DNA of 13,713 bases from Paraglomus occultum. Taxonomy: Eukaryota > Glomeromycota > Glomeromycetes > Paraglomerales > Paraglomeraceae. Positions within the stretch are counted from its first letter, which is position 1. Each line of letters opens with the position of its first letter. The position numbers and the translations under genes are program-made. Positions 1-9,573 of the stretch are shown piece after piece. Below the pieces are notes generated by a model, which saw only the letters and a list, made by a program, of their open reading frames with translations, was not told the origin of the DNA and made no database searches. Location: NCBI GenBank assembly GCA_910592205.1, contig CAJVPJ010000985.1, positions 1-13,713 of the forward strand, written 5' to 3'.

Positions 1-77
1 GAGGGGAAGTATTCATTAAAAGTGTCAAATTTAGGATACAAAGAGTTGTGGACATTAGTTGAAGAGGGTTTGCAAGA
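1..77. repeat. Terminal direct repeat, left copy (77 bp)
   Basis: Bases 1-77 are identical to bases 13637-13713 and lie inside coding exon 7. The identity runs to both window edges and is exactly 77 bases, which is a common de Bruijn k-mer size. It is best read as the overlap of a closed assembly graph (circle or collapsed tandem array), not as a biological LTR or att site. Confidence 0.97.
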
Positions 78-3000
78 TTCCAATCTGCTGAAACCACACA
101 AGAATCGGAAGGAGACAATGGAGAAGAATAGGAAGAAAGAGTTTGAAGAATATAAGAACAAAATGATTGAATGGGCCAAATGGAAACTTGAGCAACATTA
201 CAGGTACAGAAATTTGTGATATTGATTTAAACAAACGTAAATAAAAACGTATTAAGTATTTATGAACCCTTTTAGTATTTTTGAGGGCGAACATCCAAAG
301 AACGACTTAAGTCATATTGAAGACGATCCCAGTAAGTTTTTTTCCTTTCTTTTGCATAAAGTGATTATAATTTACTTTCATTTGTTAAATTATCTTTCCT
401 GCTCTCTAACATATCACAAATATATCAAGACTGCACGGAATGTTATGAGCACCACAAAAAGCTATGCCAACAAATTGTCAAAGAGTTAGAAGTCATCGAC
501 GACTTCCAATGGAAGAGCGGGAAAAACAAGTTCATCTTTGCTGGCGATTTGGCGACACTTTACGATAAAAGTTTGGTAGATTATCAAGGAAATGATTCGC
601 TTTTCTTCGCGATTTATAAGATGGGAAAACGCTTACAAAGTTTAGAGAAATTCTTGTCCAATTTGAGCAGTCAAGACAAACTAAGTAGCGATGATAATAT
701 CAGCACAGCGTCTGCTGAAGTTGACACAATGCCTGGTGAAATTAACACTTATGATGAAGCTGTTGGTAACAATAACGACAATGAGGTCAACAATGGTGAC
801 GAGGGAACTGATAGTAATACTAGTTATAATTTCCTAAGTAAAGCTGGTAACGTCTTGGCGCGGTTCGTTGGTTGGTCAGCTAATTCAGAAAATTCAGAGC
901 AACATTCTTTAAAGACGTCTATAACTGAGGCGTTTGACGCGGCTGAACTAGCCGCAGCTAATATAGCAGACGTCGACTTTACTTCGAAGCTATTTAGTGA
1001 CCCGGATTTTCCTTTCATTGAATCTGAGATGGAATCTATTAAGAACGATTTCTTGAAATCATACAGAAGATGGAAGAAAGAGAAAAATTGGTCAACGTTT
1101 TTGAATAACAAGACGAAGCTTGATTATTTTAAAATGCATTCTATCAAGTATCAAGAAGAGATTGATGCTATGCACAAAGACATAGCAAAAAATTTAATTT
1201 CTAAGCTTGAGTCAACGTATTCGAAGGGGTATGTATTTATACACGTAACATTATTTATATAACTTTTATTAATTAAATTGCTGTTATTTTAGCGACGAAA
1301 TCGTTATGAAAAAATTGGAAAAGAGCGATTCTTTTTTTCCAGGATATACTCTACATTATACCGTTAAAGTTGATGAACCACCTTACAACGAACTAACTAT
1401 CAATGAAATCAAACTGGATGCATATGAATGTGGAAAAGTTAAGCAAGATCCGAACTATCTACCGACTCCGAGAGCTTGTGTCGAAAAAGTTCTTCGTATC
1501 AATGACAAGGTTTATGATATCAGGCAAGTATCATTACATAGTATACAAGAACGAACTTCTTACGTGTTAGTCTATTCTCAGAATGGGATTTTTCTTCTTT
1601 TTATCTAGGAATATCTCACAGTTTGATGATGGAAAGTTTGTACTGATCTTGAAGGATAAAAGTAAACGTGGAGATAAAGAGGCATTTGCTGTCTATTATG
1701 ATATGCTTGCAAATTTAGTGGATAAATTTGCAGACTTAGGTTCTCCTAAACCCGTTAGGGTTTTGTACTCCACTGAGGATATACTAATTGCTATCAACGA
1801 TTCACAAGGTCTTATGGCAACTTTTTGTAATAAAAAGCACAAAGTGGGTATTTTTTTCGTATATTAATATGTATTTTTGCCAGTACACATATACTTATGT
1901 AATTGTTATGGCAGCTTCATGTATACAGTTTTGACAAGAAAGCCAAAACGGTTGAGGATGATTACAATAATATTTTTGAGCCATTTGCGTCATTATCCTC
2001 AGTCGACCATTTTCTATGGATCAATAATACACGAACGCTTTTCTTCGTCGAGGAAAATGGAAACGCGTATACTTATGAACTGGGAAATAATTATTTAAGA
2101 CCTTTTGCAAAAATTCCGGCGAATGCTCAGCGTGTTCTCAGTTCGCCTGATGGAACTTGTATATTTGCACTTTTCGCGAAAACAGATGAAATGGACGATC
2201 ATCTTTCTGAGACCAGAGATGATGGTTATACAACCGAGCTATCAAATGGTGAGAAAGTTATCCTTTCAGGATCAAACGGAGAGCAAGGCGCCGATTACGT
2301 CCATTTACAAGAAGGTCCGGTACCAATGGATGTAGACACTGTAGACAATTTGGTTCACGCCCACGTATTCTATCTGGATAAAAGCGAGCAAAGCAATCCT
2401 TTGATAAAAACTATTCCTTTCCCGTCACATATGTTACCGTATTGTCAATTTACATCGTTCGAGAATGTTCAACATCATTTAGTTTCGCTCGATCTTGAAA
2501 ACAGCCGATTTACTTCAGCAAGAGTCTGCATCACTGGCGAGAAGAATAAGTTTCAAATTAGGAGAAATGCTAGCGATGTGATTGACGGAAAGGTTACGAT
2601 TGAGAACCCAACTATTGTGCTTGGCAAATGTACAAGGTTTACTCAGCACGTTCAAGTTGGTCAATATATTGTCATAAAAAATGAAAAGAAACCTGTACTG
2701 AATATTTTCTCCGACACTGAACTGGAGGTTGGCGATGGTGGTTTTCAATCATCAACAGGCACTAAATCGTGGCATAACTATACAATAGAGGAAAAAACAA
2801 TAACCAATGGATATCTGGATGTCTACTCGCAATTGTTCACAAAGTATCCTATACTGCCTTGCATAAATAATGGCATTGTACCTATGCAACTCACTATTGT
2901 GATAGACACTCTGGAAACCCCGGAGACAGATCTGGAGATATTGAGGAATAGATTCAGCAACTATATGAAATCCCAGTTCCAGAAACTTCGTAAAGCCACT

Positions 3001-6000
3001 AAAAAAGATACGGGCCCGTTGAAAAAATTTGGTGTACACGTGGCAAGATATGATGATATTTTAGCAGAAGATATTTTAGAACAAGGTGCATCACGCTATC
3101 GAACAGACGAGTAAGTTTGCTTATATTCCTTCTACATTATTTTCTATCTACTAATTTGCCATTGGAAATAGATGGGTTATCCAGTTATGTACACTTATAC
3201 CAATACAACTGGCAGTGGCTAGAGATGATCAGTTTATTGTCCTGCGTAATGGCTTACAATCTCAGCAGGCTATCCAAATCGAAGATGGAAAAAATGCGGA
3301 AGAAGTTAGTCAGTCAATCTCATTCGATTGGTATGAGGCAATCTTCAAATATCTTGGTAATAAGACCGTGAAAGTCGTATCTAGCATGGGTGAACAATCG
3401 TGCGGAAAGTCGTACCTTCTCAATCATTTTATTGGTACAAGTTTCGATGGATCTGCCATGGTAAGGAAACGACTGGAGAATTCAGAGTCAGTGTAACTAT
3501 ATCAAACTCAAACGCGTGTCTTTTCTCTAGCGTTGTACAGAAGGTGTATGGATGTCTTTAGGTAAGGTTCATTCTTGATATTGTAGGTAAGGGTAATGAC
3601 AACTAATATGATAACTTTTTTAAAAAGCATATGTGGAAGACAAAGTCTATGTAGCACTTGACTTTGAAGGTAACATAAGCCTTACAAGTTTAGCGGGTCA
3701 ATTTGATCATAAGCACTTATATTTACTTACATTTCATCTAGGACTCAATTCTGTTGAAAGATCAGCTCAAGATGATCTTCATCTGACCCTCCTAAACGCG
3801 AGGTATGTTGCGAGCTGATGACTGTTTTCAACGTAATGTCTGTTTCCTCACCGCGTCCTAATTCTCTTATATCACATCTCTCCAGCATATCGACAATGAT
3901 TTTGTTCAAGAATCACTTTGCGATCAATCGAGATATGTCAGAGATGTTCAAGAGATTTCAAGTAGGCAGACGCTATTTCGGCAATGAAGAAGAAGAAAGT
4001 AGGATATTTCAGGTAAGTCTTTTAGCCGATCACAGCGATGAATTGATTATGTTGGGCAAAATGGCTAATGCTGGATCTCATATACAGGCGTTATTTTGCA
4101 TGATTATTAAAGATGTCCCAGAAGCTGACACTGAATTAATCCAGCATGAATTTTATCAGAAACTTACTGACATCGTGCAGGCCGTATGTAGCAAATAATT
4201 AAAATAGAATTATAATGGGAAAAAAACTAACATATAATATGTTTTGTAGGAAAACGAGAATAATTTTATATCCAGATTGTATGGTGAAGCAATTAGTATC
4301 ATACCTTGGCCTGTATTCAATGATCCGGGTGAGTTTAGAATGTTGATCTTTTTCCTATCAAACGTGCGTTTGTTAATCATTTATCCAAATGTTAGAATTT
4401 TATGTAACATTCGACGAGCTTAAAGAAAAATTGGATGAGGAAGCACCGAATAAATACGCCAATGCGCTTGACTTTCTGATCAAGCTTAAGTTCATCATGG
4501 CAAAATTGACGGTAAGAACCGGCATATGCTCACCATATTATTCTTCTAATAACTAACATGCAATTTAATACAGATAAGTGACTGGACATCCCTGTATGAA
4601 AGTATATTACGAAGCAAGGTTAAGAAGTTTAAAAAGCTGCTCCCAATAGTTGTGGCCTACGGTCACGAATTTATCGAATCCGCTTCGCAAATTGGAAACA
4701 ATGATTTTGATGAAAATAGACTCGACTCTCAATCTATCGTACAATATCTTGTCGTAAGTTACGCTCGCTATAATGTTAGGCTGTATGGTTTCTGCCATTG
4801 GCAGCATTGCTGACGCATTTAATTATGTTGGTAGGATCATAATACTGGAACTTGTATCGACGATTATGAAATCCCAATGTTAAATACTCAGAACAACTCT
4901 AACATATCTTTACCAGACACTAATATAATCTTAGTAAATAAGACCGAAGAGGATTCGGTTGAACAATCCAAGAGTCTTTTAACATTTTTCGAAAATCATT
5001 TTGGAAAGCGTTCACTTGCCAAAGACGACTCTAAATGGCTGAATGACTATCGCCAATTTATTAGTGAAATTGTAAATCGGCGTTGTGACCGTGTTGAAAA
5101 ATGGCTTAATGCGAACCTTCAACCGTATCAACAGGATCATCAGGAAGTTGTACAAACCAAGCAAGAACTCGAAAAAGAAGTCATTCAACTCAAACAACGG
5201 TGGACTTTATGTGAGAAAGCCTGTCACAATAATGGATGTACTTTACCATGTTTAAAGAACAAACATCAAGATGCAGAACACGATTGTATGACAGATCATA
5301 AATGCCATTCACCTTGCGATTTTGTGGAGGATCATGCTGGAGACAACGAATTGCCGCTATGTCATCATCCCGCTGGACATGCAGGAAAACACGTTTGTAT
5401 ATTAAATCACACTTGCACTCGTGAATGCAAGTATAGTACGAAGAAAGGTTGCCTTAAGAGATGTGCAGGGGAAGACAGCCATGAAGGAGATCATTTGTGT
5501 CAAGCGAAGGAACATTTTTGCGGTAAAAATTGTTCTTTATCAACTTCAAAGTTATATAAATGTACGGGACTTTGTGTGACTCCCTGTGAAGAAAACCATG
5601 AACATCATAAATGCGAGTCCCGGGGGGGTTGCCCCATTGTCTGTTGCATTGACGGATGTAGAAGACCGTGTCAGAGTCTAGATCATCTCCATGCTCTTGA
5701 GGCAGGCTCGCGGGAAGATCATATATGCGGGTGAGTCACCAAGATGGTTAACTTGATTCATATACCTATTATGTGAAAGCTAATATAATGTTGCTATTCA
5801 TTAGCCACGAACATCCATGTAATAATAAATGTGAGAAGTCAGGTATCTGTAGCGTCGACACCACAAGGGAAACGAGGACATACAAAAATAGTTTTGGAGA
5901 GTTTTCTTACGAAGAGGTAAGATTTTTCATTGTGCTTACTGATATTTAATGACGCTAATTAACCAGTTCTTATAACAACGTTTATCAAGCGCTCACAAAA

Positions 6001-7822
6001 AGAAAGGAAGCTCAATTGTAGTCTTATGATTCCGCCAAACAAACTAAGCCACGAAGGTCCTCACAAATGTAAGGAAAATCACAACTGTACGCAACGATGT
6101 CCTTACTGCCAATTTTATGTAAGTTCACTGATCCATTAAACAATATTTAAGAATGAATAGTAATACTGATAACAATATTGTGCTGTTAGTGTAAAGAACT
6201 ATATGGACACCATGGACCACATGAAACGGCTCACGGAAGCATGAAGCCAATGGTTTGGGTAGGCATTACCAAAACTATTAGCTATAAAAAACATACGTAT
6301 AAAAGTGGGGATTCAGGGAGCCCTGTCTACTGCGACATGGTAAGTGAATAGTGCTACTGCGTAGCGAGATGTATATGCAGATTCGTAATATTAACTATTC
6401 ACTCATACGACAGCTGTGCAAAGATGCCGATCGTCACCTTCATGTTGATTATTGCCCCGACGAAACGACATGTAAAGCTTCAAGATTAGCGAAGCGCAAG
6501 GATCAGATTGAGCACATTAATGGTAGTTACATGGCTCATAATTTGATTTGGTTGTAATATTTGCAGTTTTTGATCCGTCACTGTGTTTTCAGATAAAATT
6601 GAACCATACCCAGAAAAGCCCAAAGACTATATCTCACATCGTCTATATTGGAGTCGATCAGGTTTCCGAGGTAGAGATCTGTTTGTGGTGATCTTGTGTT
6701 TCGCCTTGTAACGTATTATTACTGACTTCAACATTTTATAGACCCTTACGAGTCAGTCGACGAACAGAGACTCTTTTCAAGTTGTGTACATCTTTGTGGC
6801 AACGATGTACATGCTAACAAGGAGAAATACTACTGCAAATTGCCATTATTTCATGATCCTGCTGACCCTAATACACAGGTGGCGAATGGTCATATCTCGA
6901 AGGATGGTCATCAGTTTGAGTGTTCACATTACGGCTCATATCATATTGTCTTCGTTATCGATAAGTCCGGATCGATGTCTTCCCCTGATATAAAGCCTGA
7001 TGACAGAACCGGATCTCAAAAAATTATTCAAAACCATGATAATCGACTTGGTGCAGTCTATGAATGCGTGAAGCAGTTTGTCAGGACACGATGTGGAATA
7101 AACGGGACAAATCAGATTGATGACGATATAATGTCATTTATACTGTTTGACTGCAATCCGAATATAGTCATGCAGAACCGAAAATTCGACTACAACGATA
7201 GCTTAATTGATGAACTTTGTAAACATAGGGCCAGCGGCGGTACTGATTATGTTAAAGCCATTAAGACAGCTGGGGAAGTCATTCAGAGACACAAGAAACA
7301 GGCCAGGTGAGGATTATTGGCGATATTGACAAATACTTTCAATATTACTAACTAAGACTACCTTTGTAGAGTGAATTTGATCATATTCTTGTCCGACGGT
7401 CTTTGTAGTGTGCCGAGGGCGGAGCTCGAACAGATTTGCAAACGAGGCAAAGACGAACAGTAAGTAGAGTTCTGAACAGTAACTTATTTGTTATGTCTAT
7501 ATATTCACTTACTATTTCACTTTCATTACAACCAGGTCTCCCGTTTACCTATATACAGTATATTTTGCTGCCGGTTCAAGTAAGTTCTACTGATATCTTT
7601 GTCGCGAAATGAAATCTTTTGATTATGGTACTTAATTGATGTACTACTATAGGCAGTGCATCAACGCTTCAAGAGATGGTGGATATCGCAACTAAACATG
7701 TTCCAACCAAAGGGCTCAGGTGTCAATTCATATCAGTGCCGTCTACACTCGCATTGAAAGACCACTTTGTTGGTATTGCAGAAAGCATAAAAAAGCATCA
7801 GCCAACTCTTATCAGGCGTTAA
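1..7822 (+). CDS. Giant VLIG-like GTPase / Cys-rich / VWA protein, 3' part (exons 7-31)
   Basis: C-terminal ~2,030 residues of the same gene, entering in frame 1 at base 1. Exons: 1-203, 276-331, 430-1228, 1293-1523, 1609-1843, 1915-3110, 3172-3460, 3531-3561, 3628-3669, 3742-3802, 3886-4012, 4088-4183, 4250-4328, 4396-4511, 4574-4753, 4835-5730, 5805-5916, 5990-6118, 6190-6339, 6414-6522, 6593-6670, 6742-7306, 7370-7459, 7536-7579, 7653-7822; stop TAA at 7820. Domains in order (full-protein numbering): acidic linker ~490-540, beta-propeller-like ~790-960, G domain ~1270-1610 with P-loop GEQSCGKS at 1343, helical stalk to 1735, Cys-rich ~1736-2100, VWA ~2165-2390. From family knowledge, large VLIG/GBP-type GTPases are intracellular, self-assembling and often linked to immunity. 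A role for this fungal protein is unproven. The intron at 1524-1608 must be GC-AG. No frame break is seen. Confidence 0.88.
480..840 (+). other. Helical segment followed by acidic/Asn-rich low-complexity linker
   Basis: Within exon 9. After an ordered stretch containing FFAIYKMGKRLQSLEKFL (residues ~500), the protein runs into a Ser/Asp/Asn/Glu-rich segment encoded at about 675-825 (SSDDN, GNNNDNEVNNGDEG). The composition suggests a disordered linker between the N-terminal region and the next folded, strongly charged helical part (SEMESIKNDFLKSYRRWKKE). I recognise no family in either part. Confidence 0.5.
1524..1608 (+). other. GC-AG intron
   Basis: Donor AG|GCAAGT, acceptor ATCTAG|G. Joining at AG|G gives DIR-NISQFDDGK. 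The GT four bases further on would change phase and hit TGA within a few codons, so the GC donor is forced by reading frame. Confidence 0.8.
1609..2200 (+). other. Beta-propeller-like region of the giant GTPase protein
   Basis: Residues about 793-965 (exon 11 and the start of exon 12) show a recurring strand-turn-strand pattern typical of propeller blades: KFVLILKDK, VRVLYSTEDILIAIND, KLHVYSFDKKAKTV, HFLWINNTRTLFFVEENGNAYTYEL, and SSPDGTCIFALF. 'SPDG.C' is a usual blade-turn sequence. I cannot count a full set of blades. In related fungal giant GTPases I recall the same LHVFxFD / SSPDGxC segment upstream of the G domain. The blade assignment is an inference. Confidence 0.5.
3670..3741 (+). 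other. In-frame, stop-free 72-nt intron inside switch II
   Basis: The splice ends are GTAACA and TCTAG. Removing it gives the expected DFEG-LNSVERSAQ junction, so it is treated as an intron. It is a multiple of three and has no stop codon, so a retained form would add 24 residues directly after the DxxG glycine (residue 1391). Confidence 0.7.
4013..4087 (+). other. In-frame, stop-free 75-nt intron in the G domain
   Basis: The donor GTAAGT and acceptor TACAG are strong. The length is a multiple of three with no stop in frame, so retention would add 25 residues after Gln 1453. Apart from the intron at 3670-3741, it is the only intron of the 30 that could be retained without ending the protein. 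Confidence 0.75.
4835..6522 (+). other. Helical stalk followed by Cys/His-rich zinc-binding-like region
   Basis: Exon 22 first encodes a charged helical stretch (e.g. QEVVQTKQELEKEVIQLKQ, to residue ~1735) that could form a coiled coil. It then turns Cys/His-rich from residue 1736: about 26 cysteines by residue 1909, in loose repeats of C-x3-5-C...H...G.H.C form (CEKACHNNGC, GHAGKHVC, SHEGDHLC, GHEHPC). The Cys/His pattern continues in exons 23-26 (HEGPHKC, CPYC, HLHVDYC). Multiple structural zinc sites are likely. It resembles zinc-finger arrays that follow the G domain in fungal relatives, but I cannot assign a named finger class. Confidence 0.7.
6742..7822 (+). other. C-terminal von Willebrand factor A domain with complete MIDAS
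   Basis: Residues ~2165-2390. FVIDKSGSM gives the DxSxS motif (Asp 2175, Ser 2177, Ser 2179); SGGTDY supplies the MIDAS threonine (Thr 2269); FLSDG supplies the third aspartate (Asp 2299). All metal-coordinating residues are therefore present, implying Mg2+/Mn2+-dependent ligand binding. The domain ends a few tens of residues after the last strand, with a basic tail (KKHQPTLIRR) and stop at 7820. In intracellular VWA proteins the domain usually mediates assembly with partners; the ligand here is unknown. Confidence 0.9.
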
Positions 7823-7976
7823 ATGGACGAATAATTTTCACAATTTGGATTTCTAAACCCATAATAATAAGACGGCAAATATTTTGACCATCCAGATTGT
7901 CACTATTTTACTATCGGAGTCTTATCTTAATATCCAAAGTATCGCTATTCTGCTTGCATGGCAAATTCTACAAGTA

Positions 7977-7982
7977 AATAAA
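7977..7982 (+). promoter_or_regulatory. Candidate poly(A) signal AATAAA
   Basis: A canonical AATAAA lies about 155 bases after the stop codon of the giant gene, the usual distance for a short fungal 3' UTR. Only the hexamer supports it. Confidence 0.45.
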
Positions 7983-8121
7983 CGATTTTGCAGTTTCATA
8001 ATAATTGCGCGTTTGGGACTCACCGCTTAGTAACTCGTCAACGCATCTTCATACGCCATATTCATAAGCCTGTTCCTATAGACAATATGCTTAATGTCCA
8101 AGGAATAAACTTACCTCCGCG

Positions 8122-8159
8122 ATGTCGCAGTGGGTAGACAAAAGTCTCCCGACATTTTT
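8122..8159. repeat. Compound hairpin followed by a T-run
   Basis: ATGTC (8122-8126) pairs with GACAT (8151-8155); GGG (8132-8134) with CCC (8148-8150); and AGAC (8136-8139) with GTCT (8144-8147) around an AAAA loop. This leaves a five-base and a one-base bulge. TTTTT (8155-8159) follows. The part GTCGCAGTGGG slightly resembles a tRNA box A, but no box B is seen. It could be a repeat-element remnant or a chance structure. Confidence 0.4.
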
Positions 8160-8376
8160 CTAGTTAAATTTTCTAATGAATTTTAGTTTAATATTTAGTT
8201 GGCCATCCCTCGCTTGCAATGCAAGCTTACACCGTTTTCTATTAGATTTAGATATTAATATGGCAAAGCCGCAATTAATTCACTGACAATGCCTTTGCGA
8301 ATACTCCATAGACGTTCAAATGGGATTAAGATCAGGCGTTTGGGATGGCCAATTGCTAATACTATAACGAGGTGTG

Positions 8377-8433
<57 letters not shown>
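8377..8433. repeat. (ATT)19 microsatellite
   Basis: Nineteen perfect ATT units, followed by an ACT interruption and one more ATT. The tyrosine-run reading frame across it is an artefact of the repeat. Confidence 0.97.
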
Positions 8434-8438
<5 letters not shown>

Positions 8439-9197
8439 TACGTGGGGTTAGATATCGGTAGTATCACGGACCTCTTATTAATACTTAATTTGATGTACAT
8501 AGCATATAAAAACTATCTGTAACTTTAAAATAAAAATGGGAGTTATCTTTAAACCCTTATTACTTGACATAAACTCAGTCACTTGCCTTTATTTTTAGTT
8601 TATTAGAATTTACAATAAGATATAGATGAGAATTAGTTAAGCAAATAATGGAAGTTTGCATAATAATAATAATAACATTAAAAGGTGAAAACCAAAGTTG
8701 ATATAATATTTTGTGTAACATATTATTTATATGCACGCCACACTTTATTTGCAAAAATTTGATTATTACTGCATCAGACACAAGTAGCTTAGAAAAATGT
8801 TCTCAAAAATGCAAACAAAATTCTACATGTTTTAGCACTGCAAGTGGTTATCTTCAAACAGCTATTGCACATCACAGAAACATCTATTTATAGTTTGTTA
8901 GATGTGCAATAATAATAAATCATAGAACAACGTTACTTAAAGTATAAACAGTACGTAACATTTACTGATGAAAAACATGGTGAATTGCAATTTATTTTTA
9001 ATTATGTATAATATTTCAGAATTTGAAGAACTTCGAATGCTAAGGTTATGAGTATTATTTTCCGAAACCAATAATTTCAGCTCGGTTAAATTTTGAGAGT
9101 TCCATTGTATTTCAGTTGACGTTAAAGCGGGTTTAGAAATAAGACTGGGAGAAACTAGTTATTTTGGTTTATAATAACAACGTTTCAAATTATAAAC
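8434..9197. other. AT-rich non-coding stretch
   Basis: No convincing gene on either strand. Short open frames here have biased, low-complexity composition. The one structured element is the inverted repeat at 8863-8911. The right end may hold further decayed sequence of the transposase-like remnant that follows, but I cannot align it. Confidence 0.5.
8863..8911. repeat. 11-bp perfect inverted repeat
   Basis: TATTGCACATC (8863-8873) and GATGTGCAATA (8901-8911) are exact reverse complements separated by 27 bases. They could be a small hairpin or ends of a miniature element; no target-site duplication is obvious. Confidence 0.7.
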
Positions 9198-9573
9198 TAG
9201 ATGTTCCGTCATTCCGAATTTATCGCACAAATCCGTTCTCGGACTCATGATTTGAATATAAGGCGTTAATTGGTGCTATAACTTGCGAAACGCATCATAT
9301 TTTAACAATTTCATCATTTTCGAGACCTGCAATAAAATTACGATAGACCGATTTATAACTTGTTTCAGCTGGCAGTAATGTCAGCGATTGAGTAATGCGA
9401 TTAACATTTCTACCAGGACTTGGTAATCCATGAATTTCAGCATAGTTTTCGAGAAAATTCTTCACGGCAGTAGCAACGGTTATATCAATGGTTATTTTGG
9501 TTTTCCATCGTGGCACTCTTTTTACATTACCATGAACGCGCTTTCTACTCCCTACGCTACGTATCTCCTGTGC
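9198..9573 (-). pseudogene. Decayed DDE-like transposon protein fragment
   Basis: The frame is open from 9573 to 9298 on the minus strand. It reads VGSRKRVHGNVKR, then VKNFLENYAEIHGLPSPGR, then LLPAETSYKSVYRNF. I recall this VHGN / NYAE-HGLP-PGR / LLP order from a repetitive, probably DDE-type transposon-encoded protein abundant in cnidarian, other invertebrate and Rhizophagus-type genomes. A frameshift near 9297 leads into KYDAFRKL, a TAG stop where the family has Trp, then SPRTDLCD, the expected next motif. Both ends are missing. It is a dead fragment with no role in the host gene. The family assignment is from memory. Confidence 0.5.

Larger units (their letters stand above)
3172..4753 (+). 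other. VLIG/GBP-like G domain (exons 13-21)
   Basis: Residues ~1270-1610. Exon 13 opens with EWVIQLCTLIPIQLAVARDD and then carries SSMGEQSCGKSYLLNHFIGTSF, a P-loop of GxxxxGKS form (GEQSCGKS, residues 1343-1350) preceded by hydrophobic VKVVSS. The next small exon encodes RCTEGVWMSL, whose Thr and Gly suit switch I. VALDFEG (DFEG at 1388-1391) is the DxxG switch II motif, followed by LNSVERSAQDD. ALFCMIIKDV is a plausible G4-equivalent, as in GBP/VLIG proteins, which lack a canonical NKxD. Nucleotide-binding residues look intact, so GTPase activity is plausible. The core is carved into microexons of 31, 42 and 61 nt. Confidence 0.85.
7823..8376. other. 3' flank of the giant gene, no coding potential seen
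   Basis: AT-rich sequence after the stop. It holds a candidate poly(A) signal (7977-7982), a hairpin with a T-run (8122-8159), and a 15-base near-palindrome GCTTGCA-A-TGCAAGC at 8212-8226. No ORF here has recognisable protein character. Confidence 0.6.

Noticed and set aside
1-77. The 77-bp terminal repeat as LTR, att site or phage-style terminal redundancy
   Set aside because: It lies inside a coding exon, ends exactly at the window edges and has a k-mer length, so assembly overlap is simpler.
824-1111. Minus-strand open frame overlapping exon 9
   Set aside because: Shadow of the real coding exon; Ser/Ala/Phe-rich translation typical of an antisense frame.
8212-8226. tRNA-Ala-like anticodon stem (GCTTGCAATGCAAGC)
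   Set aside because: The palindrome resembles an anticodon arm, but no D-arm, T-arm or acceptor stem can be folded around it.
8289-8522. Open frame with a long tyrosine run
   Set aside because: The run is only the (ATT)19 microsatellite read in one frame; the flanks have no coding character.
8711-8893. Plus-strand frame with a Cys-containing stretch (KCSQKCKQNSTC)
   Set aside because: The few cysteines look like a zinc or venom-type pattern only superficially. It overlaps a hairpin, has no signal peptide, and has no homologous features.
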